In this document: positions 7,585-15,651 of the stretch, one piece after another
How positions within the stretch are numbered: the first letter of the stretch is position 1
Layout: each line of letters begins with the position of its first letter
Notes under the pieces: generated by a model
The model's input: the letters and a program-made list of their open reading frames with translations, nothing else
What the model was told of the DNA's origin: nothing
Database searches by the model: none
Position numbers and translations under genes: made by a program
Source: [Bacillus] selenitireducens MLS10
GTDB taxonomy: Bacteria > Bacillota > Bacilli > Bacillales > Salisediminibacteriaceae
Assembly: GCF_000093085.1 (NCBI RefSeq)
Contig: NC_014219.1
Coordinates: 248,001 to 312,000 of the forward strand
Direction: 5' to 3'
Length of the DNA: 64,000 nucleotides

Positions 7585-9015
7585 ATGGAATTGGATGTGG
7601 TTTCAGGGGTTATGCGGGCAATCTTTTTCACGTTCATCTTAATCAGCGTATTTTTGCTTATCGGGGCCTATTTGCGGGCGAAGGTGAAAATCATTCAGAA
7701 TCTGTTTTTGCCTGCTTCGGTTGTTGGGGGACTGCTGGGGCTGATCTTAGGTCCGATTGTATTGCGGGATTACGCTGTGCTTCCGATTCCGGACGACTGG
7801 CTGATGATTGCCTCATTATTACCGGGGCTATTGATTGTCCCGGTTGTGGCTTCAGTACCCTTAGGGCTAAAGATGAAACAGACTAAGAGTTCTGAAGAAG
7901 GCGGAAGTGGTTCAAATGGTTCGAGAGCGATCGTAATCATGTTTTTGATCCTTGGTATTATTGCGTATGCGCAGACGTTTTACAGTTTATCAGTAGCGAG
8001 TGTGTTTAAGAATGTCTTTTCAATGGAAGGCATTTATCCCACTTTCGGAACGGAATTATCTGCTGGGTTTACCGGAGGTCATGGGACGGCCGGTGTTATT
8101 GGCAGTCTGCTTCAGTCCATGGATCAGCCTTACTGGAATACAGCCCAGGGTGTGACGACTACAGTTGCAACAGTCGGAATTATCAGTGGTATTCTGATTG
8201 GTATTTTGTTTATTAATATAGCCGTGCGAAAAGGGTTTACGACGTTTGTTCAATCAGGCAGCGATATGCAAGGCGGGATTCGCACAGGTTTAAATGCGGA
8301 TGAAGCATCCCAGGAAAGTGCCGGTCATGAAACAACCAACTCCTCTTCGATCGATTCGATGGGCTTTCACTTGGCATTAATCCTCATGGTCAGCGGTCTT
8401 GCATTTGGAATCCGCTATGTTTTTGATGTGAACAATGTGTTGATTTTGAATATGATTCCTGAGTGGGCGTATGCGATTCTTTTGATGTACGGGGTATGGG
8501 GAATCATGATCAAAATGAAGTTGGACTGGATTGTCGATGTCAAGACAAAGACGAAGATTGCGTCGACATTTACCGAATATGCAGTGGTCGCAGCGATTAT
8601 CAGTTTGCCGATTCAAGCGGTCTTTGCTTTGATTCTTCCGCTTTCGATTATATTGATTGGCGGGTTGGCGATTACGGTGCTTCTCGCGTATTTTCTTTCG
8701 AAACGTTACTTCAAAGAATACTGGTTTGAGAAGAGCATGGCTATTCTCGGGACGAATACGGGTGTGTTTCTCACTGGCCTGCTCTTACTGAAGATGGTGG
8801 ATCCGGATTTGAAGTCCCCGGTGCTGCGTGACTATTCGATCTCTTACTCGTTGAACAGTCTGATCGGGTTTGTACTGTTTCCATTGGCTTTCGGATTTCT
8901 TATTGCATACGGCTACACCAGTGCAATTCTCCTGTACGGCTCATTGGGGATGTTGTTTGTTATTGGATTGATTATCGTTGGAAAAAAAGATAAACAGGAG
9001 GTACAGAGCATATGA
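7585..9015 (+). CDS. GltS-type sodium/glutamate symporter family protein
   Basis: A 476-residue integral membrane protein with about 11-12 TM helices. The ESS/GltS hallmark TGGHGTAG lies near residue 160 in the first pore-loop repeat, and the second half carries the related Gly/Asn-rich stretch GTNTGVFLTGLLLLKMVDPD. GltS proteins import glutamate with Na+. The hydrophilic centre around residues 230-260 is the cytoplasmic loop between the two inverted repeats. Its stop overlaps the start of an M20 amidohydrolase by 4 bp (ATGA), so the substrate may be an N-acyl- or aminobenzoyl-glutamate, or the released glutamate. RBS AAAGGGGTGG precedes ATG 7585. Confidence 0.85.
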   Translation: MELDVVSGVMRAIFFTFILISVFLLIGAYLRAKVKIIQNLFLPASVVGGLLGLILGPIVLRDYAVLPIPDDWLMIASLLPGLLIVPVVASVPLGLKMKQTKSSEEGGSGSNGSRAIVIMFLILGIIAYAQTFYSLSVASVFKNVFSMEGIYPTFGTELSAGFTGGHGTAGVIGSLLQSMDQPYWNTAQGVTTTVATVGIISGILIGILFINIAVRKGFTTFVQSGSDMQGGIRTGLNADEASQESAGHETTNSSSIDSMGFHLALILMVSGLAFGIRYVFDVNNVLILNMIPEWAYAILLMYGVWGIMIKMKLDWIVDVKTKTKIASTFTEYAVVAAIISLPIQAVFALILPLSIILIGGLAITVLLAYFLSKRYFKEYWFEKSMAILGTNTGVFLTGLLLLKMVDPDLKSPVLRDYSISYSLNSLIGFVLFPLAFGFLIAYGYTSAILLYGSLGMLFVIGLIIVGKKDKQEVQSI

Positions 9016-10442
9016 ACGGATATACAGCATGGATTAACAATCACTTTCAGGAGAAGGGTGAACGCTGGACAGAAGTCAGCGATCATATCTGGGCGAATCC
9101 GGAAACAAGGTTTCGGGAAACAAGTTCTTCTGAGTATTTGATCGCACAGCTGGAAAAGGCCGGCTTCACGGTAGATCGCTCGGTGGCGGGAATGGAGACG
9201 GCTTTTGTCGGTGAGACGGGAACCGGTGGTCCGGTATTGGCGTTCCTTGGTGAATTTGATGCCCTGCCCGGTTTAAGTCAGCGGGCTGATGTGGCCGTGC
9301 AGGAAGCGGTTGATCAAGACGGAAATGGACACGGATGCGGCCATCATCTTCTCGGCACATCGGCTCTTGCGGCTGCGGTGGCAATGAAGGAATATCTGGA
9401 GGAAACAGGCCAGCAGGGCACAGTCCGCTACTACGGCTGTCCCGCTGAAGAAGGCGGTTCCGGAAAGACGTTCATGGTCAGAGAGGGCCTCTTTGATGAT
9501 GTGGATGCTGCATTCACTTGGCACCCGGCGTCCATTACGGGTGTGTGGAGTTTCAGCACGCTTGCGAATGTGCAGGCAACGTTTCGCTTTAAGGGGAAAA
9601 GTGCACACGCTGCTGCTGCGCCGCACTTGGGACGGAGTGCACTTGATGCCGTTGAGCTGATGAATGTGGGAGTTAATTATTTACGTGAACACATCGTTGA
9701 TGATGCAAGGATCCATTATGCCATCACATCGACTGGTGGTCACTCACCGAACGTCGTTCAGGCGGAAGCGGAAGTCGTGCATCTGATCAGAGCGCCGCTT
9801 GTTAATGACGCAAACGAGATCTTCGACCGTGTCAGAGATGTGGCAAAAGGGGCTGCCCTCATGACCGGTACGAGTGTGGAAGTCCTGATTGACAAGGGGT
9901 GTTCAAACTACATTCCGAATCATGCACTTGGACAAAAGATGGGGGACGTGATTCAACAGTTTGGTGCGCCGCCATTCAGTGAAGAGGAGAAAAAACAGGC
10001 TGCCGTCTTTCAGGAAGCTCTTTCTCCGCAAGAAATCGAAGGAGAAAGGCGCTTACTCGCTCCCTTTTCATTCGCTTTAAATGAACCGTTGTCAACGATC
10101 CCGATTCCCTATACAAAAACGGATAAGATTCTTCCGGGCTCTACAGATGTTGGTGACGTCAGCTGGGTTACACCAACCGTTCAGGCAGTTGGAGCGTGTT
10201 TTGCAGTGGGAACCCCGCTGCATACTTGGCAGCTGGTCGCCCAGGGCAAGTCTGCTTATGCACATAAAGGCATGATTCATGTGGCGAAAATTCTCGCCGG
10301 AACAGCGATTGCAACTCTCGAAGATCCGGAACTGCTTCTGGATGCGCAAGAAGAACTTCGGGCGTTCAAGGATGGTAAAGCATATGAAAGTCCGATTCCG
10401 AAGGAAGTCCACGTAGGGGATATTGTATCAAGACTGGGTTAA
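9012..10442 (+). CDS. M20-family amidohydrolase, AbgB-like (aminobenzoyl-glutamate hydrolase type)
   Basis: A 476-residue metallopeptidase-like amidohydrolase. The N-terminal catalytic half has GEFDALPGLSQ, GHGCGHHLLG (metal-binding Cys/His) and PAEEGGSGK (catalytic Glu pair). A dimerisation-type insert follows (SAHAAAAPHLGRSALDA), and the C-terminal catalytic part has STDVGDVSW and a late His (LHTWQ). This pattern and length fit the AbgB subgroup, which splits p-aminobenzoyl-glutamate, more closely than the shorter HipO/aminoacylase enzymes, although indole-amino-acid or acyl-amino-acid hydrolases look similar. ATGA overlap with the symporter gene shows co-translation. A one-gene hydrolase without an AbgA partner is notable. 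Confidence 0.8.
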   Translation: MNGYTAWINNHFQEKGERWTEVSDHIWANPETRFRETSSSEYLIAQLEKAGFTVDRSVAGMETAFVGETGTGGPVLAFLGEFDALPGLSQRADVAVQEAVDQDGNGHGCGHHLLGTSALAAAVAMKEYLEETGQQGTVRYYGCPAEEGGSGKTFMVREGLFDDVDAAFTWHPASITGVWSFSTLANVQATFRFKGKSAHAAAAPHLGRSALDAVELMNVGVNYLREHIVDDARIHYAITSTGGHSPNVVQAEAEVVHLIRAPLVNDANEIFDRVRDVAKGAALMTGTSVEVLIDKGCSNYIPNHALGQKMGDVIQQFGAPPFSEEEKKQAAVFQEALSPQEIEGERRLLAPFSFALNEPLSTIPIPYTKTDKILPGSTDVGDVSWVTPTVQAVGACFAVGTPLHTWQLVAQGKSAYAHKGMIHVAKILAGTAIATLEDPELLLDAQEELRAFKDGKAYESPIPKEVHVGDIVSRLG

Positions 10443-10514
10443 TCAGCACTCTTTTCTTTTCTGTCGAAAGTGCGTTATGATGAGTAAAACAAAGAGGAAA
10501 AAGAGGGTGCGCTT

Positions 10515-11843
10515 ATGGTGATTGGTGTTTACATTCCAAGAAGAAATTCAGGAAAAATTGAAGAGTGGCTGTCCGGCTACCATCAATACACCTTTGATTT
10601 TTATTACTATGAGAGCCTTGATGAACTGGAAAGTTATTTTAAAGACCATCATACCCGCTATGATGGTCATTTCTTCAGTGGGTACCTGGGCTATCGGGTC
10701 ATTGAGGATCGCGTCGGGGCGTTTACTGAGCCGGTCACCTATTTGACGATCACAGAGGCTGATTTTTTCAAGCGAATGTTTGAAATGGTGATTGATCACC
10801 CTTCAATGGATCTGAAAAAGGTACTGATCGATTTTCATCTTGAGAATGAGAAAATCGCCGCTTATTTGCAAGCCATGCCGGCTGACATACGGCCGGAACT
10901 GCTTGATGAACGGGAAGTGACCGTCAATGATAATATTTATGAACGAATCTTTATGAAACATAAAGCCCTGCACGACAATGGCTTGATCGATTGGTCCTTT
11001 ACCCGATTCGCCAATCTGGCTGCGCGCTTTGATCAGGAAGGGTATCCCTATGTGTATTTCGATATTGCAAGGGAGCGTGTCCATGAAGCATTGATTGACC
11101 TGACGACCGAGATCCGTCTGATGAAGATGAAAGAAAATCGCATCGTTCTTGGCTGTCTGAAATTGGGGCTTCAAGATGAAGAAAAACTGGAAATGAGAGC
11201 GCTCCATGTTCAGTCTTTGCTTCTTGAGTATGCCATGACGATGCAAAATCGACTCGTCATTCGTAAAAACGGAAAGGTGTTTGAGATTACGACCGATTAC
11301 AAAACACTGTTGGACGTGACAGACCATTTCAAAGGCTGTGCACTGATCCGGCATTTATCCGGCTATATCGATGAACAGGTCAGTCTTGGCTGGGGAATCG
11401 GTTCTTCGATCATTCAGGCGAGGGCGAATTCGTCTGAGGCCTGTGCATTTGCGGGCAATCATCCAGCGAGTGCCACTTACATCAAAGAGCATGAAGGACA
11501 GATTATTGGTCCGCTTCTGCCCGGTTCGCATGGAATGGATGTGAATCAACCGGCGTATTATCACCCTGAGAAGGTCAATGAGCTGCAGGAACGCTTTGAG
11601 ATGACGAGAGACAAGGTAAATAAAGTAATTGTGGCATTCGAACGGATTGGCGAAAGACAAGTATCGAGTGAAGCATTTGCGGAGGCGCTTAACTTGACCG
11701 TTCGGAGTGCGAATCGGATATTAAAAGAAGCCGCTGAAAAAGGTTTTGTTTCTGTTGTTGTCGATACAGATTCCGGGCTTCAAGGAAGGCCTAAGAAGCG
11801 ATACGAACTGAACCGCGAATTTTTTAAAAACAAAGGAAAATAG
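10515..11843 (+). CDS. Putative transcriptional regulator: nucleotide-cyclase-like sensory domain plus C-terminal HTH
   Basis: A 442-residue protein belonging to a poorly characterised Firmicutes family. Residues 1-230 form an alpha/beta region with no obvious motif. Residues about 270-345 contain LGWGIGSSIIQARANSSEA followed by YIKEHEGQIIGPL, resembling the GxGxT...EAxxNAxxAL...GPL pattern of GTP-cyclohydrolase III/GGDEF-like folds, but without a GGDEF catalytic motif. Residues about 365-435 form a winged helix (SSEAFAEALNLTVRSANRILKEAAEKGF) with a GRPKKRYEL wing end. A nucleotide-sensing regulator of the upstream symporter/amidohydrolase operon is the simplest reading. It lies 72 bp after the hydrolase and 11 bp before the deaminase; there is no clear terminator before it. 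DNA target and ligand are unknown. Confidence 0.6.
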   Translation: MVIGVYIPRRNSGKIEEWLSGYHQYTFDFYYYESLDELESYFKDHHTRYDGHFFSGYLGYRVIEDRVGAFTEPVTYLTITEADFFKRMFEMVIDHPSMDLKKVLIDFHLENEKIAAYLQAMPADIRPELLDEREVTVNDNIYERIFMKHKALHDNGLIDWSFTRFANLAARFDQEGYPYVYFDIARERVHEALIDLTTEIRLMKMKENRIVLGCLKLGLQDEEKLEMRALHVQSLLLEYAMTMQNRLVIRKNGKVFEITTDYKTLLDVTDHFKGCALIRHLSGYIDEQVSLGWGIGSSIIQARANSSEACAFAGNHPASATYIKEHEGQIIGPLLPGSHGMDVNQPAYYHPEKVNELQERFEMTRDKVNKVIVAFERIGERQVSSEAFAEALNLTVRSANRILKEAAEKGFVSVVVDTDSGLQGRPKKRYELNREFFKNKGK

Positions 11844-11854
11844 AGGGGTAGAAC

Positions 11855-12313
11855 ATGGAAAAAACAGAAGCCTATTTTATGAAACAAGCGATTGATCTGG
11901 CGAAACGGGCCAGGGAAGAAGGAAATGAACCGTTTGGAGCAATTTTGGTAAAAGACGGCGAGGTGGTCATGCGTGGGGCAAATCATATTCACAGTGGTTC
12001 TGACCCAACGTTCCATGCTGAACTTGGTCTGATCAGAGCTTATTGCTCGGCATATCAAGTTTCTGATTTGAGTGAGTATACGCTTTATACGAGCTGTGAG
12101 CCGTGTGTCATGTGTTCAGGAGCGATGGTCTGGGCGAATCTCGGTAAGGTTGTGTATAGCGTCTCGCATGATCAGTTGGCAGAAATAGCTGGAGGTAATA
12201 TAATGATTGCCTGCAGAGACGTGTTCCAAAAAAGCCCAAACCGTCCCGAAGTTGAAGGCCCAATTTGCCCTGAGGAGGGTCTTCAGGTGTTTGAGGGTTA
12301 CCGTTTTGGCTGA
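11855..12313 (+). CDS. Zinc-dependent nucleoside/nucleobase deaminase (CDA fold)
   Basis: A 152-residue cytidine-deaminase-fold enzyme. Zinc ligands are H54 (HAE), C84 and C87 (EPCVMC), and the proton-shuttling Glu is E56. The motif set and length fit guanine deaminase- or TadA-like proteins; the C-terminal GNIMIACRDVF...GPICPEEGLQVFEGYRFG is unlike canonical tRNA adenosine deaminase, so a free base or nucleoside substrate is more likely. It starts 11 bp after the regulator gene and precedes a strong terminator, so it is the last gene of the gltS-like cluster, hinting that the cluster handles purine/pterin or folate-derived material. Confidence 0.8.
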   Translation: MEKTEAYFMKQAIDLAKRAREEGNEPFGAILVKDGEVVMRGANHIHSGSDPTFHAELGLIRAYCSAYQVSDLSEYTLYTSCEPCVMCSGAMVWANLGKVVYSVSHDQLAEIAGGNIMIACRDVFQKSPNRPEVEGPICPEEGLQVFEGYRFG

Positions 12314-12338
12314 AACGACGAATGATCATTCTAGACAT

Positions 12339-12385
12339 GACCCGCCTGCTCAAGTTCAACTTGAGCCAGGCGGGTCTGTTTTTTT
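12339..12385 (+). terminator. Terminator of the gltS-amidohydrolase-regulator-deaminase cluster
   Basis: A long near-perfect stem, GACCCGCCTG-CTCAAGTT paired with AACTTGAG-CCAGGCGGGTC, followed by TGTTTTTTT. Confidence 0.9.
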
Positions 12386-12418
12386 GATCCCGATGGGAAT
12401 AGTTAACGTCGTTACATG

Positions 12419-12453
12419 ACTCTCATATACGGGTTACTACCGTTTGGAGAGTA
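12419..12453. repeat. Stem-loop upstream of the XRE gene
   Basis: ACTCTC (12419-12424) pairs with GAGAGT near 12447-12452, and the interior ACGG/CCGT extends the hairpin. There is no T tract, so it is not an obvious terminator. It could be a 5' regulatory structure or a binding site. Confidence 0.35.
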
Positions 12454-12477
12454 GCGTTTTATCTGCGCCCAAAGCCC

Positions 12478-12532
12478 GTGCAACCGGCGTTGCAACCGCC
12501 AGTTGCGCGATAGTTGGTCGCGTGCAACCGCC
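12478..12532 (+). promoter_or_regulatory. Three helically phased direct repeats (TGCAACCGSC) before the XRE gene
   Basis: TGCAACCGGC starts at 12479, TGCAACCGCC at 12490 and TGCAACCGCC at 12523. The spacings of 11 and 33 bp are one and three DNA turns, placing all copies on one helix face. The third copy sits where the -35 of the TATAAT (12541-12546) would be. This arrangement suggests a cooperatively bound regulator, perhaps the XRE protein itself. Confidence 0.45.
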
Positions 12533-12540
12533 AAGATCGG

Positions 12541-12546
12541 TATAAT
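12541..12546 (+). promoter_or_regulatory. -10 box (TATAAT) of the XRE gene
   Basis: A perfect TATAAT about 36 bp before the start codon. No good -35 hexamer is at 17 bp; the region carries the TGCAACCGCC repeat instead, which suggests activation or occlusion by a regulator. Confidence 0.5.
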
Positions 12547-12581
12547 AAGTGTCAGCTAATCAGGAAAGGGAGTCAGAGGCA

Positions 12582-13214
12582 ATGGCACTTGGAACAACGA
12601 TCAGTCAGAGAAGAAAAGAATTGAATCTCTCGCAGGCCTTTGTGGCGGAAGAGATGGGGGTAAGCAGGCAGGCCGTTTCAAAATGGGAGACCGGGCAATC
12701 GGTCCCTTCGACGGCGCATCTCATCCGGCTTGCGGAGGTACTTGGGTGTGACGTGCAGGATCTCGCGGAGCCGGATCAGGAAGCGCAGCCCGCTCAGCCC
12801 GCTGAGGAAAGCGGAAGTAAGAAGGATATCCGCATGCAGCTCGCTGCGGTGTTTGGGCGGGTTTTGATGCTCGTCGGATTTCTCGGGTATATGGGCGCGG
12901 TCTCCGATCCGGGGGACCACGGGTCAATGCCGCTCTGGTTCTTTAACAGCTGGTGGCTCGGTCATTTTGCCGTCGGGGCGGGATTGACAGTCATTGGCAC
13001 GAGGGATTATTACTACCGGAAAGGCGGTCCGAAATCGGTGATCGGGTGGGATCTCCTCTTTGTGGGGGCGTTTCTCTTTTACGGGTTCTCTCCGTTTGGT
13101 GAGGGCGTGACGACGCTGGTCACCATGGTGATGGGCGCGACGGCGCTTATCATGATGAATATCCGTTACTTTATACCGGTTTGGCGAAGGGACAGAGCGC
13201 CATCCGGATCCTGA
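12582..13214 (+). CDS. Membrane-anchored XRE-family transcriptional regulator
   Basis: A 210-residue protein. An N-terminal Cro/CI-type HTH (residues about 5-60, with LSQAFVAEEMGVSRQAVSKWETG) is followed by an acidic linker and a C-terminal hydrophobic domain with about four TM helices (about 90-105, 120-145, 155-175, 180-200). HTH proteins with membrane tails sense envelope or membrane conditions in some Firmicutes; the signal is unknown here. ATG 12582 is used because AAAGGGAG lies upstream at suitable distance. Phased repeats upstream suggest autoregulation. The next gene starts about 90 bp downstream. Confidence 0.8.
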   Translation: MALGTTISQRRKELNLSQAFVAEEMGVSRQAVSKWETGQSVPSTAHLIRLAEVLGCDVQDLAEPDQEAQPAQPAEESGSKKDIRMQLAAVFGRVLMLVGFLGYMGAVSDPGDHGSMPLWFFNSWWLGHFAVGAGLTVIGTRDYYYRKGGPKSVIGWDLLFVGAFLFYGFSPFGEGVTTLVTMVMGATALIMMNIRYFIPVWRRDRAPSGS

Positions 13215-13305
13215 CTAAATGGAAAAAAGGAAGCGTATGGAACCTGAACGTATCCGATACGTACAGAGAGTGGCAGGTGTATCAGGCAAAAAAGGAGTGA
13301 GCAGT

Positions 13306-13665
13306 ATGGCTTTCAGCAACAGGGTAATTGACGGGGACTATCTGGATGCAAAAGTGGTCAGGCGATCCGGGAAGCTCATCTTGCAGGACGCTCGAAATGA
13401 TGATCTGGTGCTTGACATAACGACGGTGGCACAGTACAAGCGGTTTGCAACAAGACAGGAGTACAAAGGGTATAACCTCAATGGAAAGAGTCTCATCGGG
13501 GGCATGATACTCGGACCGGTTGGCGCTTTGTTTGGTCTTGAAAGAGAGGCAGTCCATATCCATCAAGTTGCGCTTCAGTTTCAGGACGGCAAAAAGAGCC
13601 TGCTTGAGTTGAATGACGACACGTATTCGGAGCTCCTTGACGAACTCAAAAAGATGAATCTCTGA
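13306..13665 (+). CDS. Hypothetical protein, paralogue of the protein at 27883
   Basis: A 119-residue soluble protein of unknown function. It shares a clear pattern with the 117-residue product at 27883-28236: an N-terminal NxVIxGDY, a central KSLxGxxxLGPxxxLFG, and a C-terminal DG-K...D-Y-L-L segment. The central Gly-rich hydrophobic stretch (GGMILGPVGALFG) may be a membrane-dipping or dimer segment. ATG 13306 is preceded by AAAGGAGTGAG; the longer frame from 13219 lacks a site. It lies between the XRE gene and another orphan gene. Confidence 0.6.
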   Translation: MAFSNRVIDGDYLDAKVVRRSGKLILQDARNDDLVLDITTVAQYKRFATRQEYKGYNLNGKSLIGGMILGPVGALFGLEREAVHIHQVALQFQDGKKSLLELNDDTYSELLDELKKMNL

Positions 13666-13720
13666 CGATCTGTTTCCTGTATGTTCAGGCAGTCGTTTAA
13701 ATTTGAAAGGCGTGATCCCT

Positions 13721-14044
13721 ATGGGCTTTGATTTGTTTTCGAAAGCCGTAAATTCGGCAGCTGAAGCAGTCTCTTCTGAAGTGACGCTCATGAATATCCT
13801 CATCCATTTCACACCGGTGAAGACGTATGTGTATGTGGCGGATTATTATTGTTTTGACAGTGACGATGGCGGCGTGGAGTTTAAGAATTCCGACGGTTCG
13901 GTGGAGTACACGGTAAGCGGCAATTACGTCAGCCTTTTGATTGACCAAAAGGATCTGACGAAAGAAGAAAAGATCCGAAAAGCCATTCGGCAGTACGGAC
14001 TGACTGAAGACGGCGTGGCAGTCATTGACTGTTGTACGTCCTGA
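13721..14044 (+). CDS. Hypothetical small acidic protein
   Basis: A 107-residue protein with an N-terminal helix (FSKAVNSAAEAVSSE), an aromatic/Tyr-rich beta region (KTYVYVADYYCFDSDDGG) and a charged C-terminal helix (LTKEEKIRKAIRQYG). No family was recognised. The start at ATG 13721 follows GAAAGGCGTG. It is the last gene before the hairpin at 14079 and probably shares a transcript with the preceding small gene. Confidence 0.5.
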   Translation: MGFDLFSKAVNSAAEAVSSEVTLMNILIHFTPVKTYVYVADYYCFDSDDGGVEFKNSDGSVEYTVSGNYVSLLIDQKDLTKEEKIRKAIRQYGLTEDGVAVIDCCTS

Positions 14045-14078
14045 CACAGAGAATGTGGCCCCATTACTTCATAGAACA

Positions 14079-14113
14079 AAACGGCATCCCTGACAACGAT
14101 CGGGATGCCGTTT
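14079..14113. terminator. Bidirectional-type terminator hairpin
   Basis: AAACGGCATCCC (14079-14090) and GGGATGCCGTTT (14102-14113) form a perfect 12-bp stem with an 11-nt loop. Confidence 0.75.
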
Positions 14114-14517
14114 GATTTTCCGGTCGTGTCTTTACGTCATCCGCGGCTGGTCCGTCATGATTCGGATCAGGTCATATTGATCAAAGCGTTTGTTGCGCTG
14201 GCGGTGATCGTGAATTGCATTATCAGGCTCCGTGCGTGTTGTGATGCAAGTGCAGACTGGTTTTGCAGGCCTTCGTGATGCCAGATCCTCGGCCTTCTCG
14301 AGTTCCTTACTCAGGAAGAAGGAGGGAGAATCGATTATAGCTTCCCGGATCAAATGAAGCGCAACCAGGATACAGACCAAACAGCCATGCCGGTCTTTGT
14401 CTGCAGTCGAGGAGAGATCATCATGGCGAAATCAGGTGAAAAGGTGCCTGATCGCGCCTTTTTTGGTTACAATGGAAGCAGAAAAGCACGTGGGAGAGCC
14501 GGAGGGGGCTGAAGGTA
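14114..14517. other. 400-bp interval without a convincing gene
   Basis: No frame here combines a start, a ribosome binding site and protein-like composition. An 82-codon minus-strand frame (14132-14380) reads as a Cys/Arg-rich low-complexity peptide without a good site and was not called. The interval may be a decayed gene plus the leader of the YibE/F operon. Confidence 0.4.
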
Positions 14518-15651
14518 TTGGGATCCATTACACATACAATCAGAAAAGCGAGGCCTTTATCCGTTGCGGTTGTGCTGATCCTGACGGTTTCTTTCATCGG
14601 TTCGATGCTGTTTGTTCATCATAATCACGTTCTCTATGATCGGACGATTGCCGAAGTGACGGATGTGAGGCTTGTGGACGAGTCGGAGACCGTCGATCAG
14701 TACGGAAATGAAGACCGGCTCTTCGATCAGGAGCTTGACGCCGTGATCAGGAACGGGGAACATGAGGGCTCGGTTGTCCGCTTAACCAATCAGTATGCGG
14801 AATCAGGCGCTTCGGATTACCGGTTTGGCGCGGGGGATGAACTGTTTGTGAATCTTGATGCAGAGCATGAGGACGGCCTGAGCGGTTCGGTGACCAATGT
14901 GAAACGGGACCAGGAGTTAATGCTTGCAGCGTGGCTGTTTCTGTTCAGTCTCCTTGTTGTTGGACGAAGGCAGGGGCTTTTTTCCGTCATCAGCCTCGGG
15001 GTGAACGCCGCCTTGCTCGTCGTGTTCCTGCAGCTGTCGATTGCGTATGCGCAGTTCAGCTTCGTGGCGATGGCGAGTGTACTGGCCATCGGATTTACGG
15101 TGATTTCCCTGTTGTTTGTCAACGGCTTTCATCCGAAGACATATGCGGCCATCATTGCGACCCTCCTGGCCACGCTCTCGGCGATGCTGATCACGTTTTT
15201 GACGATATGGCTGACGTCAGGGTCGGGGCTTCATTATGAGTCGATGGCGTTTGTGACGAGGGCGCCGCAGGCCGTGTTTCTTGCAGGGATCATTATCGGA
15301 TCGCTCGGGGCGGTGATGGATGTGGCGATTACGGTGACGTCATCGATGTTTGCGATTTATGAGAAGAACCCGGCGATCGGGCGGAAAGCCCTCATCGCTT
15401 CCGGGCTTGAGATCGGCAAGGATATCATGGGGACAATGACGAATATCCTCCTGTTTGTCTATGTGAGCGGATCGATTCCGGTGCTCATTTTGTACTTCAG
15501 TAATGAAGCCCTCTTAGGTTACACGCTGTCGGTGAATCTCTCCCTTGAACTGACAAGGGCGCTTGCCGGCGGGATCGGCATTGTCCTGACCATTCCCATC
15601 GGGCTGTTCGTCACGGCCCGGTTCGTTGACAGGAAGAGGTGGCGCGCATGA
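14518..15651 (+). CDS. YibE/F-like membrane protein with N-terminal extracytoplasmic domain
   Basis: A 377-residue membrane protein with TM1 at about residues 15-35, an extracytoplasmic beta-rich region (to about 135) carrying acidic turns, then seven or so TM helices. The C-terminal part, with GSLGAVMDVAITVTSSMFAIYEKNP and ASGLEIGKDIMGTMTNILLFVYVSG, matches the YibE/F family, whose biochemical function is not established. It starts at TTG 14518 behind GGAGGGGG. The downstream gene overlaps it by ATGA, so both are co-translated and probably form one complex. Confidence 0.8.
   Translation: MGSITHTIRKARPLSVAVVLILTVSFIGSMLFVHHNHVLYDRTIAEVTDVRLVDESETVDQYGNEDRLFDQELDAVIRNGEHEGSVVRLTNQYAESGASDYRFGAGDELFVNLDAEHEDGLSGSVTNVKRDQELMLAAWLFLFSLLVVGRRQGLFSVISLGVNAALLVVFLQLSIAYAQFSFVAMASVLAIGFTVISLLFVNGFHPKTYAAIIATLLATLSAMLITFLTIWLTSGSGLHYESMAFVTRAPQAVFLAGIIIGSLGAVMDVAITVTSSMFAIYEKNPAIGRKALIASGLEIGKDIMGTMTNILLFVYVSGSIPVLILYFSNEALLGYTLSVNLSLELTRALAGGIGIVLTIPIGLFVTARFVDRKRWRA

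Noticed and set aside
14132-14380. 82-codon minus-strand frame in an intergenic interval
   Set aside because: No convincing ribosome binding site, and an unusual Cys/Arg-rich sequence without recognisable pattern.
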